The notes under the pieces are model-generated. The model saw only the letters and a program-made list of their open reading frames with translations, did not search any database and was not told the DNA's origin. Shown one piece after another: positions 53,801 through 64,000 of a stretch of DNA of 64,000 nucleotides; position 1 is the stretch's first letter; each line of letters begins with the position of its first letter. This DNA is from Echinometra lucunter. Its lineage: Eukaryota > Echinodermata > Echinoidea > Camarodonta > Echinometridae. The position numbers and the translations under genes were made by a program. The DNA lies in contig CM057154.1 of assembly GCA_029962745.1 (NCBI GenBank), positions 32,798,424-32,862,423 of the forward strand, written 5' to 3'.

Positions 53801-56800
53801 ATACAGTGGAAACTCAGTATAAAGAGATCTGGGGAGGGTTTCATGAAGAGTCTTGTTGGTGATTTTCACTGACTAATTTGCTCTCAGCCAATCAGATGCG
53901 AGGATTTTCAGTAGCTTATAACAGTTGTCAGTGAAAATCAATGACAAAACTCTTCATGAAATGCTCCCCTGATAAAACAATATTCCTGATATAACAAGGT
54001 AATAGTCTGGTCCCAGCTCTTTACATTTTGTTGCTTTTTTTAAACCTGATATAACAAGATTCCTGCTATAACAAGGTAATTTTGATGGTCCCAAGTACCT
54101 CATTTTACTGAGTTCTCACTGTATTCATAACCTTGAAGATGAGAGTTTTTAAACAAGAAGTGAAGAATGCAGAATCTAAAGAGAGAGTAACAACTTCCTT
54201 ACTGCCCTAAAAAGTGATGTCACAAAGTGATTTTCAGAAAACCAGTTACTAGACTGACTGCAAAAAAAAAATACAAAATGAGTCTGCCAACTAACTTACC
54301 AACACATATAGGGTTGTTCCAATGGTTAGGTTTCTCTCCTAGTCCCACAGCAGTCATATGCTGATGTAACATAGCGTAATGTGTGTGGTAGGGAGCTAGG
54401 GTAATGCTATCATTGCCACCAAGGAGTAACGGTCGTGATGGAGTCAGCATATGAAGAGTACACAGTGTAGAACCACTATGGGGAATAGGATACAAAAAGA
54501 GAGGATATTTTATCTCTGGGATTTAAACTAGGTAAAAACATTAAAAAAGAATAAATGGAACCATGTGAAATATGAATATCTTGATTTGCTATTAAGACTA
54601 AAACGTAGGATTGCCACACAGTTTGCAGTGTATGGTACATAAACAGCAAACACTGTGCCATAAGTCAACTGTGGCTGCCTTGTACTAGCACCATTAGTCG
54701 ATTTAAGTCACTGAAGGGTTAAACAAGATTTTTATTAAAGCTAAATATCTTAAAACATATTTAGCTCAGATACTCACAAATTAGCATAGTCATTTCAGGT
54801 ATTCTCCTATTTAACAAATCTTGCTCATTTCTCCTAACTAGTCTTGCTCCATGAAGAGTTATGATAAATTTACCAATTTACTTGTATTAACTAGAATTAA
54901 CTAGAATAATGTAAAATAATACTGGCACCAATCACGGTTTGTACATGTACTTTTTCAAGAGCAAATTATCATAAAACATCTGACTATGTACATGGTATAA
55001 GACAGATAAACCATTCATTATATGTTTTTTTTATTATTCTATGTTTTACCTGACAGAGAATCTCCCTGCTGCTGCTATGACAGTGACATGCTCACATCCA
55101 ACAAGATGAACGGTTGTTTCTACCGCACCCACCACTACAGTAGTATGACGGCACTTCTCTATACTCACAGCTCTGAAAAATAGATTTAAAAAGTTAGATT
55201 TATAGAAATGGTAGACTTAGTTATCGGATGACTATCTTAAAAATGAAATGAATATACCTTTGGAAAGTTATTTGAAATGCTAGAGCGCCTTAATGGCAGC
55301 CATGCTAAAGCCGGAGTAATAACAGTGGAGTGCCAGGAGTCTGAAAGACATGAGCCCTATACAAGAACCCACTATTATTTTTTTTTTCCTTGGGTATCAC
55401 AACTCATCTATCATGATATATCTTCAGACTTATGTGAACATAGGTTTGAATTTTCATGCAGGCAAACAGTAATAGCAATCCAAAATAATGGTTGTAAAAG
55501 CAGAACTAAATTTTATTGCTATTTTGTCAAGGCTTATAGTACAAAGAAATGAATTGTAGGAAATCCTTACCAAAAAAAAAATCCATATCAATGCTTCGTT
55601 TGGCCGAATTTCAAATTACTACAAAATAGTCTCCAGGTAGGACAAATGAAGAATTAAATTCCGATCTGGTTTACAAATTTGCAGATTTTGCTGTATACAT
55701 CTGTCCAAAATTTAAAAAGTTGCATGGATTTAACTATTATCCACTTCAACTGTCAATATCTCTAGATCAAAGAATTGAGGCAGAGAAAGGTTCTCACCTA
55801 ACTGGAGATAGGAGATAGATGAAAGCGTAGTGACAGCGATGGACTTTGATTCTTGAGTCTACAAGAATCTGAGAACTCTGTGGGGGAGAGAGAAAGACTA
55901 CATTGTCCACTCAGTTCAGCCCATGGTACACATCAAGTACATGTTTACTGGTCACAGACTGAAGAGGGTCTCTTTTACTAACAATGTTGAAACACCGATC
56001 TTGATCTGTAACTATCAAATTTATCAGAAAAACACTGTTGCTATAATAATTTTGAGGTTGACTTCTAGTGATTCTGAGTGCATGTGAGGCCAACTCGTGC
56101 AAAGATTTTGGGGTCCATAGTAAGATATTAAGACAAGGGACAAGCAAAATAAATAATTACATCCCTTTTCTGTACCAAATTAGAGAATACTGACTTCAAG
56201 AAGATATGAAAATGTAAGTCACTATCCACATAGCTTGGAACATTCAATTCATTAACCTCATAAAAGATCTAGATCAAGATCCTACAAAGTAGCATAATAT
56301 CCTTCATATCCTAGCATCTATTTCTTTGTCATGGTTTCAGCAAGCAGTCAATTAGAGACAAAACTAAAGTGATTCTTACCTTTGCTAATGTCTGTTTTGA
56401 GATTTGTGAAAGAATTACCAGCTGAGAACTGAACAATACGAAAAGATGAAAAGAATGGTTTATAATAACAATAAAGTAATCCATGAATGATATGGATATG
56501 CCTTGTTTAAGTGAAATTTAACTGATATGTAAAGGCATTTTAATTGTTGCTAAATCTTTCCTTAAACAGTCATGAAGATAAATTGTCTAAAAAATTACAA
56601 GTCAGTGCAATTAGATTCTAATATTTAATATAGAGAATATCTCCTTGATTGATAAAAAAAACCTCCAATGAGATTTCAGCCAGCATTGCACTTGATGTTG
56701 ATTTATTTGATTTACTTATCCATATATACACCATCATCATATGGATCATCAGTTACATGAAATAATCATCTAAGTATAAATATATACATATATGTATGGA

Positions 56801-59800
56801 TCGTCGTAAGCTCATAAGAGCTGGATGGAGAGGTCCAAAATATACTGCTGATTTTTGTATAATTAATTATTCCAGTTACAACTTCTTAACCCATTCGTGA
56901 CAGAGGTCCACATTTTGTGGTTTGGCCTAATATCTTTTGATGCAAAGCCCTAAAAATCATACCAAATTCATGAGCAGAAAGAGCAAAAAATTCTACACAA
57001 ACTGTGTCCATTTTGGTTGCGTCAATATTCGTTGTTTGATGCTGAATTTTTTTTAAAGGAAAATAAGCATGAAAATCCTTAAATTGGCAATGTGATAGAA
57101 GGTTTAAAATCATCGTTTACCCCTGCAAATTGGCAACTTTTTGACTTTTCATCATAATTTCTGTCAATTTATATTCATTTCAGATACATGATGTTTTATA
57201 AGAAAAATGTAGCAATAAAATAAAAATGTTGGTGTTGCCAATTTGAAGAATAAAAGCTGATCAAATTAGGCTTTAAATAATTCCTGTCACGAATGGGTTA
57301 AAATATATCAGCAGTGGTTTTGGGCTGTATGCATACCTTTTAGGTGCTTTATTACAGTTGGTTGCTACTCTACCTCTCTTGGCACCATCTTCTCCTGTGA
57401 TTTTCAAAAAAACCCACAAAAACAATAAAACAGAGAATCTAAGAATAGATTTATCAATATATTCATGAGATTCATCTGTACCCAAACATGCTTCAAAATG
57501 AATTTAACACAAAAATTCTCTGTTCTGTAAAAATCGTGGTATTGCAGCAGCAAATCTTCCTAGACAAAAATTGTACTTTTTTATCGCATATGACCAAGGC
57601 ACAATTTAATACTTAATAAGTTTCAAAGTGCACCAATCACCTAAAGACATTTGGCTCTGTATGTTACAGGCTGTATCTCACTATACTATGCTCTGAAGAG
57701 CATCAAATATCATTTCTAGAAAAAGATATTGAGAATTCAAATATACTTACAGTTAACATAAAAGCAGGTATGAATTAGGGTGTTTACCGAATTGAACAGC
57801 CATGTGATTTTGTAAATGCCCTAACTTTGTGGTCGTATGATATCCTTTATTTTCTTCAACCTCAATTGTTCACCCCTAGAATGCTTATTATTTATTTATT
57901 TATTTTTTATTTTTTTCTTTTTTTTTTGGGGGGGGGTGGGATGATTTCACATGTACTAGTTGTACAAAAGAGCCTGATCGGTTAAGAGTGGCATTTTTAT
58001 GACGATGATCATTTTATGGACTCTAGTTGAAGTAGACAACCATGGCAACCTAATTGTATCGAATTTCAACTCCTTCAGTGATGCCCTCCACAATGAAACA
58101 TAGAGTGCCTCAATTTCAATACTTATTTTTCGCAGGCCTTCAAACTTTAAAAATTTGCCAAATGTCCATCCGTGACAAACCAATATGGTTGAAAACTTTT
58201 TTGGTCATGTCATTGGTACACTTTAAAGGCATTGGCTAACTTTGTGAGAAGCTGATTTAAAAAATTCTCAAACTAAGATGAAACATGTGTATGAGTACTT
58301 GTATTTGTACTCAAAAACCCTGAAACCAACCATAATTTGGAATGAAAAAGTGTAAGTTAGACGCAAACGGCGATTTTATTATCCTTCGTCTCACGAGACA
58401 ATCACTAAGAGGACCACTTTGCTTGAATTTGAAAATGCCGTTATGTGCCTCCCTCGTCATGATACGCCAATGCACACAGTACGGTAAGGTGAGTCATACA
58501 TGCATGCGCACTCTTTATGTCTATTCTGTGCAACCGACCCTCGCATATTTTTCAAACATTGGTTCACATTTTTGATATTTAAAAATACTTCTTGTGGATA
58601 TTATACTTTGAAACTTTCAGACTGGTATTTTACACTATAACCCTTATGTTATCTCATTTTCAAGTAACAAAACAAGATTTTTAAAAATCATAACAATGTG
58701 AACCAATGTCTTTAAATCGTCTTTCCTATTAACATATGGAGCAAAATTCATCACACTCTTCCGCTTCATCACACCACACTGTCTCATAATAGGATGTACC
58801 TACAAGTTCATCAAGTAATGTAAGTATTAACTCCTTTAACAAAAACATACCTGATGACCATTGCAGTCGATGTCCACTTGCTATACAGCCTGTAACACCA
58901 AAGGGACTGTTATTAAGACTACTCCTCAACCAGGACTCAAATGTCTTGAAAGAAAAGGCTTGAGTAATCTGTAAAAAATTGCAAATAAGGGTACAATGTG
59001 GTTGCATACAGGCAGATTGATAACTATGGGCTTTTAGAAAAATGCAACAAGCACATTTCATACCTAAAAAAAAAAAACTGACCCTCCTTTCCCCATAACA
59101 GTGGTGAAAATCACAGTACAATATAAATGAGAAACAACATGCTACAAATATACTTGCACGGGAGCCACTGAGCCAGTTTCTTTACAAATGAATTCCATAT
59201 ACCTGGTACTAAAGCTGAAAATAACCTGATCAGTATCATCATCCCCATTGTTTATAACAGTAAGCCTCTTCCCTCATACGAGGAGTCACCGACCCTCAAG
59301 CCATGGTAGAACTCCCTCCCTCCACCTGCTCTTATCTTCAGCATCCTCCTCTTTTAGCCTAACCCTCCCACTTTCCCTCTTCACCATTTTTTTCCACATA
59401 GTCCTTGGTCTTCCACTTCCAGATCCCATGCTCTTTTAAAAGGCTCATCATCTTCCCTTCTCAACACACAACCCATCCATCTCAACTCACTTCTTCTGAC
59501 TACTTCAGTAGTTTCTTCCAAACCCAAACTTTTAGCTCACTTGTATAAGCTCACTTGTATTATTTCTATCACAAACTTTCACCCCACACATTTTTCTGTT
59601 TCATGGCTCTTTCAGTTCTCCTCAAGATCCCTTCTTCTTCTGTCTTTACATTCCAAGTTTTTGAGCCATATACAATTGCTATAATTTATGCAATTCAAAT
59701 AACTTCAAGAAAAGAACTCCCACCTTGGAATAGCCACTCTTGGCTTGTATTTGCTGGTGCAAAGCAATCTGATGGACGGGCTGTACAGTCCTAAAAAACA

Positions 59801-62800
59801 CCAAACAAATACAAGAAAACATTCAAACCTCTTGACTATTTAAACCTGTAACCTGAGGAAAGTAGCTTTACAGAAAAACTCTCTACAGAATCAGACACAT
59901 GGTTCTATACATAGTCTTTAAAAAGAGCATAACTTCAATGAATGACAAACTCTAAGATAATGACTGCAGTTTTATACAACAGTGAGTGCTTAGGAACTTA
60001 AAGAGATTGGGTGTATTTTGCAATAGCTATGAAATAAAATGTTGAAATAAAGGTTGCCATTTACTTCTCACGAGATTAAAACTTTTATAAGATACAAGAA
60101 TAGTTGTATCAACTTATTTTTAAAACTAATTTTCCATCACAGATGAACCTGTTGAGCCTGATTCGGTTTCAGTACAAGACACATTTTCTATAGACCCCAA
60201 CCAAGGTTATCTCGGGCTATTGTCAAAGCAATTACTGACTTGTTCTTGTTGGCAGATCCTTCAAAGAGGAACCCCAATGCCTCCACAGACTGGATGGAAA
60301 GCAGAACATCATTAGCTGTACTGGAGTAAGAATCAGCTTCAGCTAGCAGCCCTAGTATGTCACTAAGATGGTTTAAAACAAACACCTGCTGGTTGCTTTC
60401 ATCTACACTCTGTTATGAGACAACAAAGATAAACTATGACAAAAAGATAGATGGATGGAGAGAAGGAATGAGACGATTCAAAATAAATAATTGCTTGTTA
60501 CTCATACAAAAAAAAAAAACAAGAACTAGATGAATCCTCGACCGCGCACGGTCAAAATTTATGCCTCCACAATTGCCAGATCGCAAATATATGGCACATT
60601 CATGTTGGTTTTATTTTCATGTATACAATGACATCTTTGACCTTGACCTTTGACCTTGTGACCCTCAAATCTAATGAGACCATTATGAGACTTTCCATAT
60701 GCATACATGAGCCAAGTTTGAAGTTGAACCATCACAGAGTTGTTAAGTTATCACAATAACAAGCAATTTTAATGTATATGACCTCTGTGACCTTTGACCT
60801 TTAACCTTGAGACCCAAAAATCTAATGAGATTACTATCCCTCCCATAAGCATACATGTGCCAAGTATGAAGCTGCTCTGTCAAATGGTTATTGAGTTATC
60901 GTGAGAACGGCCCATTTCTATGTGCATAATGACCTCTATGACCTTTGACCTTTGACCCCAAAATCTAATCAGATCATTGTCCCTTCCATATGCATACATG
61001 AACCAAGTTTGAAGTTGATCCGTAAAATGGTTGTTGAGTTATCGCGAGAACGAAAACGGGACGGACGGACGGACGACCCGAAAACATAATGCCTCTGGCA
61101 ACCACCTACGGTGGGCGGAGGCATAAAAAAGATGAGATATTAAGATGAAAAGACTAGAAGGAGAGAAGAGAGCCGTAAACTATCTTACAGGAAATTTAGG
61201 CTTAGCTTGGAAGTCCTAAGATATCATTAAGATGACTAAATGCAAACACCTGATGGGTACTTCATCTAAATTCTGTTGAAGAATAGAACACAAGACCATG
61301 ATGATTACAACAAACAGAAATAAGGAAACTACAGCATTAGCAGTGATGATTCAATGATGATGAACTAAGATTTCAAAGACATCACTTACATATCATCCAT
61401 GTGATTCTATTTAAAAAAAATGGTTTAGGATTAACTTGCCTTTGTTGATGAACCAGGTCCAGGTGATGTCCTTCCATCAATGTCTGGGGATCTTGACCGA
61501 GATGGCCATCTGATAAATTGAGTCAAAGATAACTATCAATTCTGGTTATTATGATTCCGTGATAACCTTTATCTTCTATAAACTAATTGTCTTAAGAAGT
61601 ATTGAAGGGGGAAGTATTTTCTACATTCAACCTAAAATAACTTGTATTTATTTGACATTGCAGCTATGCAAAAAGGTGGCAGAATCTCTCCACTTGTAGA
61701 AACATGACTGTTTGGAGTCAGAAGGGTGTTAACTCAAATGCTTTAACACACAGTTAATGCCTTTCTGGCTCTGAACAGACAAACATATTCTATGACTGTC
61801 CAATAACACTCCCTATATTTAGTGCTCTACTACGATTGTGAAAATGCATATAAACGTCTACAAAATTTGTCGTTTGGGATGGTTCTTATTTCATCATGGT
61901 TTTGCTGTGAATAACTTGTTATAAAGTGTCAGAGGTGTGACTGAGGTGTGGATAAGCTTTGAATTAATGGTGGATAAGTGATGTTTAAAGGCATTGGCTA
62001 ACTTTGTGAGCAGCTGATGAGTACTTGTATTTATACTCAAAAACCCTGAAACCAACCATAATTTGGAAGGAAAAGCTGTAAGTTAGACACAAACAGCGAT
62101 TTTATTAGCTTTCGTCTCGAGAGACACTGAGCTAAGAGGACCGTTTGCGCGAATTCAAAAATACCGTTACTTGCCTTCCGCCGCGTGATACGTCAATACA
62201 CACAGTGCGGTCCGTTGAGTCATGTGCACATGCGCACTCCTTACGTTGGGTCTATGCAACCGACCCTCGTATATTTTTCAAACATTGGTTCACATTTCTA
62301 ATATTTAAAAATACTTCCCGTGGATATTATGCTCTGAAACTTTCACACTGGTATTTTTACACTATAACCCTAATGTTTATCCAATTTTTAAGTAACAAAA
62401 TGAGATTTTTAAAAAATCATAACAATGTTAGCCAATGCCTTTAATAAGAGTTCTTGCTTTCAACAAAGAAAGTTAACTATATGACAAGTAAGCTACTACG
62501 ATATACATCGTTGATCCAGGCAATCAGAAAGTGTTACAACACACAGATGAGAAATTGCAAAGGATACTCTTCACCAGCAACAAGCGATGATCTCAGTGAT
62601 ATCTTGTGAAGTTGTTGAATGAACAGATAGAGAAGAAACTGCAGTGTATCAACACTTTGAGTATTTCTCCACACATCTGTAATGAAAAAGGAAACAGCAT
62701 TTAACAACTTAGGCTAATTGTATTATGACTAAACTAAACTTAATCAGATATTTAAAGACCTCGTTTCTAATAATAAGTTTATATCTAAGAAAACTACCGT

Positions 62801-63157
62801 ACACTGATCATCACCAACACAAATTACCCATCATTGAAATCCTCCTCCTCCTCCTCCTTCTTCTTCCTCTTCTTCAATAAGGCTCTATGTTTAATGTTGC
62901 TGTTAGAAGAGTTTTGTGTCAACCATGAAATGAATGTCACTCTTAAACACTCTCAATGGCACTCATTTTGCTCGAATTTTCACTAATATTAGGCATCATC
63001 AAATAAGAATCCACATTTAGAAGCTATGCTTCAAAGCTTGATCATTGCTGATCAGTCTCACTTACCTATATTCTTGGAATGACGAACAGCATCTTGTCGT
63101 TGTTGTAACCTCTCTTCAGGACTGTACTCACATAGCATATCAAAACCCTCAAAGTAC
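50762..63157 (-). CDS. TBCCD1: TBCC domain-containing protein 1 (TBCCD1), fourteen C-terminal exons; N-terminus beyond the window
   Basis: TBCCD1 is related to tubulin cofactor C and RP2. In human cells it sits at the centrosome and is needed for centrosome-nucleus linkage and Golgi position. Fourteen exons (63157-63066, 62676-62568, 61509-61440, 60409-60236, 59780-59724, 58968-58851, 57394-57337, 56428-56380, 55877-55798, 55172-55050, 54475-54300, 53012-52915, 51285-51136, 50836-50762) join in one frame to about 475 codons, matching human TBCCD1 from about residue 80 to its end. Landmarks are SVDTLQFLLYLFIQQLHK, VLNHLSDILGLLAE, FESWLRSSLNNSPFG, KVHRCHYAFIYLLSPVR (start of the beta-helical TBCC domain), TPSRPLLLGGND, FHTHY-like YHTHYAML, EFFTFVIPFE and EIPGGLPSRYERAL. 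One intron has a GC donor. The first exons are missing only because the window ends. Confidence 0.95.
51136..51285 (-). CDS. TBCCD1: TBCCD1 exon (window exon 13)
   Basis: Encodes EIPGGLPSRYERALVDREGQ, INNWQQAVKDAGLTIEQKKQ and FQAIVENKFQ. Phase 0 at both ends. Confidence 0.97.
51301..51961. mobile_element. Foldback element with a probable nested insert, TBCCD1 intron
   Basis: The left part (CAGTTTAACTTAAACTGCGG, from 51301) and the right part (TTTAAGTTTAACCGCAGTTC, to 51961) are inverted, with TATCCTGAA and TTCAGAATA at the ends. A block from AGGCCCCT (51359) to AGGGGCCT (51688) in its middle has its own short inverted ends and different composition, and looks like a second insertion. Confidence 0.6.
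52262..52815 (+). repeat. Interspersed repeat R, copy 1, with a LINE-tail insert
   Basis: Shares with 63598-63912 the order TATGGC-CAGTAAA-CATGCCA, AGCTTTTTGCC-CC-GGAGGCAAA, TATGCCTCTTGC-type text, TTGCCGCCTCATAT and ATATCTGAACAAGCC. In this copy about 240 bp ending in (AAAT)n (52769-52799) separates the last two parts, like the tailed 3' end of a non-LTR element. Confidence 0.6.
52769..52799. repeat. AAAT microsatellite, probable retrotransposon tail
   Basis: Seven AATA units directly after AAAAAAGACTC. The same kind of tail ends retrotransposon B at 22563-22589. Confidence 0.8.
52915..53012 (-). CDS. TBCCD1: TBCCD1 exon (window exon 12)
   Basis: Encodes PDHQDEHPVHRTMSPKEFFT then FVIPFETDGITA, matching LLPPCEFYVFIIPFEMEGDT. 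Donor GTGAGT. Confidence 0.95.
53153..53329. mobile_element. pogo/Tigger-like MITE, copy A
   Basis: The ends CAGTGGAAACTCAGTATAAA and (complement) CAGTGGAAACTCAGTATATC are inverted. The body holds CTGATATAACGAGAATCCTG. TA precedes the left end. Confidence 0.75.
53366..53780. mobile_element. TTAA-type MITE, copy C
   Basis: TTAA plus CCCATTCGTGACAGGAATT at the left and TCTGTCACGAATGGG plus TTAA at the right. Body closely similar to copies B and D, same orientation as B. Confidence 0.85.
53803..54121. mobile_element. pogo/Tigger-like MITE, copy B, interrupted
   Basis: The same ends and body as copy A, flanked by TA on both sides (TACAGTGGAAACTC and GAGTTCTCACTGTA). It is split by the hairpin element at 53831-53969. 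Confidence 0.75.
53831..53969. mobile_element. Hairpin MITE nested in copy B
   Basis: The arms GGGGAGGGTTTCATGAAGAG and CTCTTCATGAAATGCTCCCC are inverted. The sequence of copy A runs continuously across the point where this block sits, which shows it is an insertion. Confidence 0.75.
54300..54475 (-). CDS. TBCCD1: TBCCD1 exon (window exon 11)
   Basis: Encodes GSTLCTLHMLTPSRPLLLGG, NDSITLAPYHTHYAMLHQHM and GLGEKPNHWNNPICV. Best conserved block of the gene. Confidence 0.97.
55050..55172 (-). CDS. TBCCD1: TBCCD1 exon (window exon 10, TBCC domain)
   Basis: Encodes AVSIEKCRHTTVVVGAVETT, VHLVGCEHVTVIAAAGRFSV, matching SVTIEKCRNSIFVLGPVGTT and the following strands. Donor GTAAAA. Confidence 0.95.
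55798..55877 (-). CDS. TBCCD1: TBCCD1 exon (window exon 9, TBCC domain)
   Basis: Encodes SSQILVDSRIKVHRCHYAFI then YLLSPV, matching VKIHRCNESFIYLLSPLR. Start of the TBCC beta-helix. Confidence 0.95.
56380..56428 (-). CDS. TBCCD1: TBCCD1 exon (window exon 8)
   Basis: Short exon of 49 bases encoding (S)SQLVILSQISKQTLAK, matching RLVVMSQVYKQTLAK. Acceptor TTGTTCAG, donor GTAAGA. Confidence 0.92.
56886..57301. mobile_element. TTAA-type MITE, copy D (reverse orientation)
   Basis: TTAA at both ends, inverted ends CCCATTCGTGACAGAGG and CCTGTCACGAATGGG. Opposite orientation to copies B and C. Ends 35 bp from a TBCCD1 exon. Confidence 0.85.
57337..57394 (-). CDS. TBCCD1: TBCCD1 exon (window exon 7)
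   Basis: Short exon encoding (G)EDGAKRGRVATNCNKAPK, matching VEGTTKRAKIACNTHVAPR. Lies only 35 bp from TTAA-type MITE copy D. Confidence 0.9.
58223..58715 (+). mobile_element. TIR element T490, copy 2
   Basis: Starts TTAAAGGCATTGGCTAACTT. The right end (GTGAACCAATGTCTTTAAA) has drifted. Similar to copies 1 and 3 along its length, but its internal reading frame is broken. Confidence 0.8.
58851..58968 (-). CDS. TBCCD1: TBCCD1 exon (window exon 6)
   Basis: Encodes ITQAFSFKTFESWLRSSLNN then SPFGVTGCIASGHRLQWSS, matching ISKTFSFYKLETWLRSCLTG and NPFG. Donor GTATGT. Confidence 0.95.
59250..59700 (-). pseudogene. Non-LTR retrotransposon fragment, 3' coding end, in a TBCCD1 intron
   Basis: On the minus strand the sequence reads AIVYGSKTWNVKTEEEGILR and RTERAMKQKN, then after frame breaks VRRSELRWMGCVLRREDDEP and FKRAWDLEVEDQG, the typical C-terminal region of endonuclease/reverse-transcriptase elements. 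It lies upstream of the 59724 exon donor within the intron. Dead fragment. Confidence 0.75.
59724..59780 (-). CDS. TBCCD1: TBCCD1 exon (window exon 5)
   Basis: 19 codons: PVHQIALHQQIQAKSGYSK, matching YPLHELALWQPLHADSGFSK. Acceptor CTGTACAG chosen because it keeps phase 0 with both neighbours. Confidence 0.88.
60236..60409 (-). CDS. TBCCD1: TBCCD1 exon (window exon 4)
   Basis: Encodes SVDESNQQVFVLNHLSDILG, LLAEADSYSSTANDVLLSIQ and SVEALGFLFEGSANKNKS. Donor GTAATT, phase 0. Confidence 0.92.
60526..61126 (-). mobile_element. Element D, copy 2, inside the GC-AG intron of TBCCD1
   Basis: Reverse-oriented relative of 32886-33794. It begins CTAGATGAATCCTCGACCGC and ends CCACCTACGGTGGGCGGAGG plus CATAAA. 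It has about four units, each with TGACCTTTGACCT (the complement of AGGTCAAAGGTCA) or a near version. Confidence 0.85.
61440..61509 (-). CDS. TBCCD1: TBCCD1 exon (window exon 3) with GC donor
   Basis: Encodes (E)WPSRSRSPDIDGRTSPGPG then SSTK, the variable linker after EEWPSP. It ends AAG|GCAAGT, a GC-AG intron start. No GT alternative keeps the frame into the next exon. Confidence 0.85.
61985..62444 (+). mobile_element. TIR element T490, copy 3
   Basis: The ends TTAAAGGCATTGGCTAAC and GTTAGCCAATGCCTTTAA are perfect inverted repeats. The body is nearly identical to copy 1 (reverse-complemented) and retains an open frame of about 99 codons. Confidence 0.85.
62568..62676 (-). CDS. TBCCD1: TBCCD1 exon (window exon 2)
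   Basis: Encodes VWRNTQSVDTLQFLLYLFIQ, QLHKISLRSSLVAGE, nearly identical in its core to human SVDTLQFLLFLYIQQLNKVS. Donor GTATCC. Confidence 0.95.
63066..63157 (-). CDS. TBCCD1: TBCCD1 exon (window exon 1)
   Basis: Encodes YFEGFDMLCEYSPEERLQQR then QDAVRHSKNI, matching YFEIFDSLS...PEERLEW of human TBCCD1. The first base completes a codon from an exon right of the window. Acceptor TTTTTGAG, donor GTAAGT. Confidence 0.88.
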
Positions 63158-64000
63158 CTCAAAAATGAAAAAGTTTGACAATCTCATGTTATAGACCAGT
63201 AGCATTTACATCATTTTGGCACGTCGAATTAAACCTCTCAAATTCAAAAATGTTACTTGACATTCAGTGTTTTATTTATTCATAAATACTTGAAAAAATC
63301 TTTCAAGCAAATTATATATTGTCAAAGTAGAGCTGTACATATACATAAGATCTACAAAAATTGCATTCACTCCAGGAGACAATTCAATTTGTGACTGTTT
63401 TTTTCTTTTCCACCTTAATCATCTTGACACACACAACATTTAACATGAACAAATGCATGGGTCACAGTGAGTCAAATAACACCTAGATGTATAGCACAGG
63501 TCTATGAAACTTTCATAAGGATCCTACATAGTATCTTGAGATAGCTTTGTATATTTGCAATCTGTAGGCCTAAAGACTCATTCAAATAGGAAAAGGGAAA
63601 CCCCCATGTGTTTTTTTTTTTAGTGTTCACATATGGCGCAGTAAACCATGCCATTTATGATAATGAACATGCAACATTCAAATAAAAGAGTTTTCCCACT
63701 AGTTGCGCAGACAAACTCATGACATCATATTTTGCGCTAACTCTTGAAGAATTTGATTGGTACATAGCTTTTTGCCACCAGGAGGCAAAAATATGCCTCT
63801 TGCTTCAGCGTTTTTTTTTCTTTTTTTCTTGCCGCCTCATATCCTATCCATTTGTACAAACAAAAACAAAAAAAAATGTGGGGGTTTTTTGCTTTATATC
63901 TGAACAAGCCTGAATGGTGCACAACATCTTTTATATTTGAACTACAATGTATCAGAAAATAGCATGGCAATCAAGCAGAATCAGTCATAAAACTGGTGAA
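63158..64000 (-). other. Upstream intron of TBCCD1 to the window end
   Basis: No sequence matching the first about 80 residues of TBCCD1 is visible, so those exons lie beyond 64000. The stretch holds repeat R copy 2. Confidence 0.6.
63598..63912 (+). repeat. Interspersed repeat R, copy 2 (uninterrupted)
   Basis: Matches 52262-52815 in order and orientation without the AAAT-tailed insert, for example TTGCCGCCTCATATCCTATC and TATATCTGAACAAGCCTG. Confidence 0.65.

Noticed and set aside
63719..63970. Candidate N-terminal exon of TBCCD1
   Set aside because: The frames here fall in repeat R and do not match the TBCCD1 N-terminus; those exons must be outside the window.

Overview
This window is nuclear DNA from an animal. 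The genes are split into short exons with GT-AG borders, the introns are AT-rich, and the non-coding DNA is full of non-LTR retrotransposon debris, hairpin (foldback) elements, MITEs and microsatellites. There are no bacterial operons, CRISPR arrays or recognisable RNA genes. The protein sequences and the repeat style (TTAA-flanked MITEs, foldback minisatellites, repeats rich in AGGTCA) suggest a marine invertebrate, most likely a deuterostome such as an echinoderm. That placement is an inference and the phylum is not proven.

Four genes are visible. (1) Plus strand, 441-624: the last coding exon of a protein ending in a FYVE zinc finger, most like myotubularin-related protein 3/4. The rest of the gene lies left of the window. 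(2) Minus strand, 18202-8342: a complete nine-exon RFC2 gene, the clamp-loader small subunit (349 codons). (3) Plus strand, 24722-45916: a complete eleven-exon Spinster-family (SPNS) MFS transporter (559 codons) with an N-terminal acidic dileucine lysosome-sorting signal. (4) Minus strand, 63157-50762: the last fourteen exons (about 475 codons) of TBCCD1, a TBCC-domain centrosome/Golgi-positioning protein. Its first exons lie right of the window. All splice junctions were read by hand from the sequence, and codon phase is consistent across every junction.

Layout: FYVE gene > < RFC2 are convergent, RFC2 < > SPNS are divergent across about 6.5 kb filled with nested retrotransposons, and SPNS > < TBCCD1 are convergent. 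The genes serve unrelated cell functions (phosphoinositide signalling, DNA replication, lysosomal lipid export, centrosome position), so there is no sign of a functional cluster.

Most of the novelty lies in the repeats. These include a family of about 415 bp TTAA/CCC-ended elements (four related copies plus a 78 bp miniature), a 460-493 bp TIR element in three copies with a shared internal reading frame, and two full copies plus one decayed copy of an element whose tandem units carry perfect DR1 nuclear-receptor half-site pairs. There is also a foldback element with two perfect CRE octamers at its hairpin tip, an element with short inverted ends packed with TTAGGG repeats, a LINE lying between two parts of another LINE, and a stack of nested elements in a TBCCD1 intron. 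Within the SPNS gene, two exons are preceded by short partial duplicates of themselves, one of which includes its splice acceptor. I did not find a convincing new biochemical system. The strongest second-look items are the duplicated splice acceptor, the DR1-bearing repeats and the TTAA elements.
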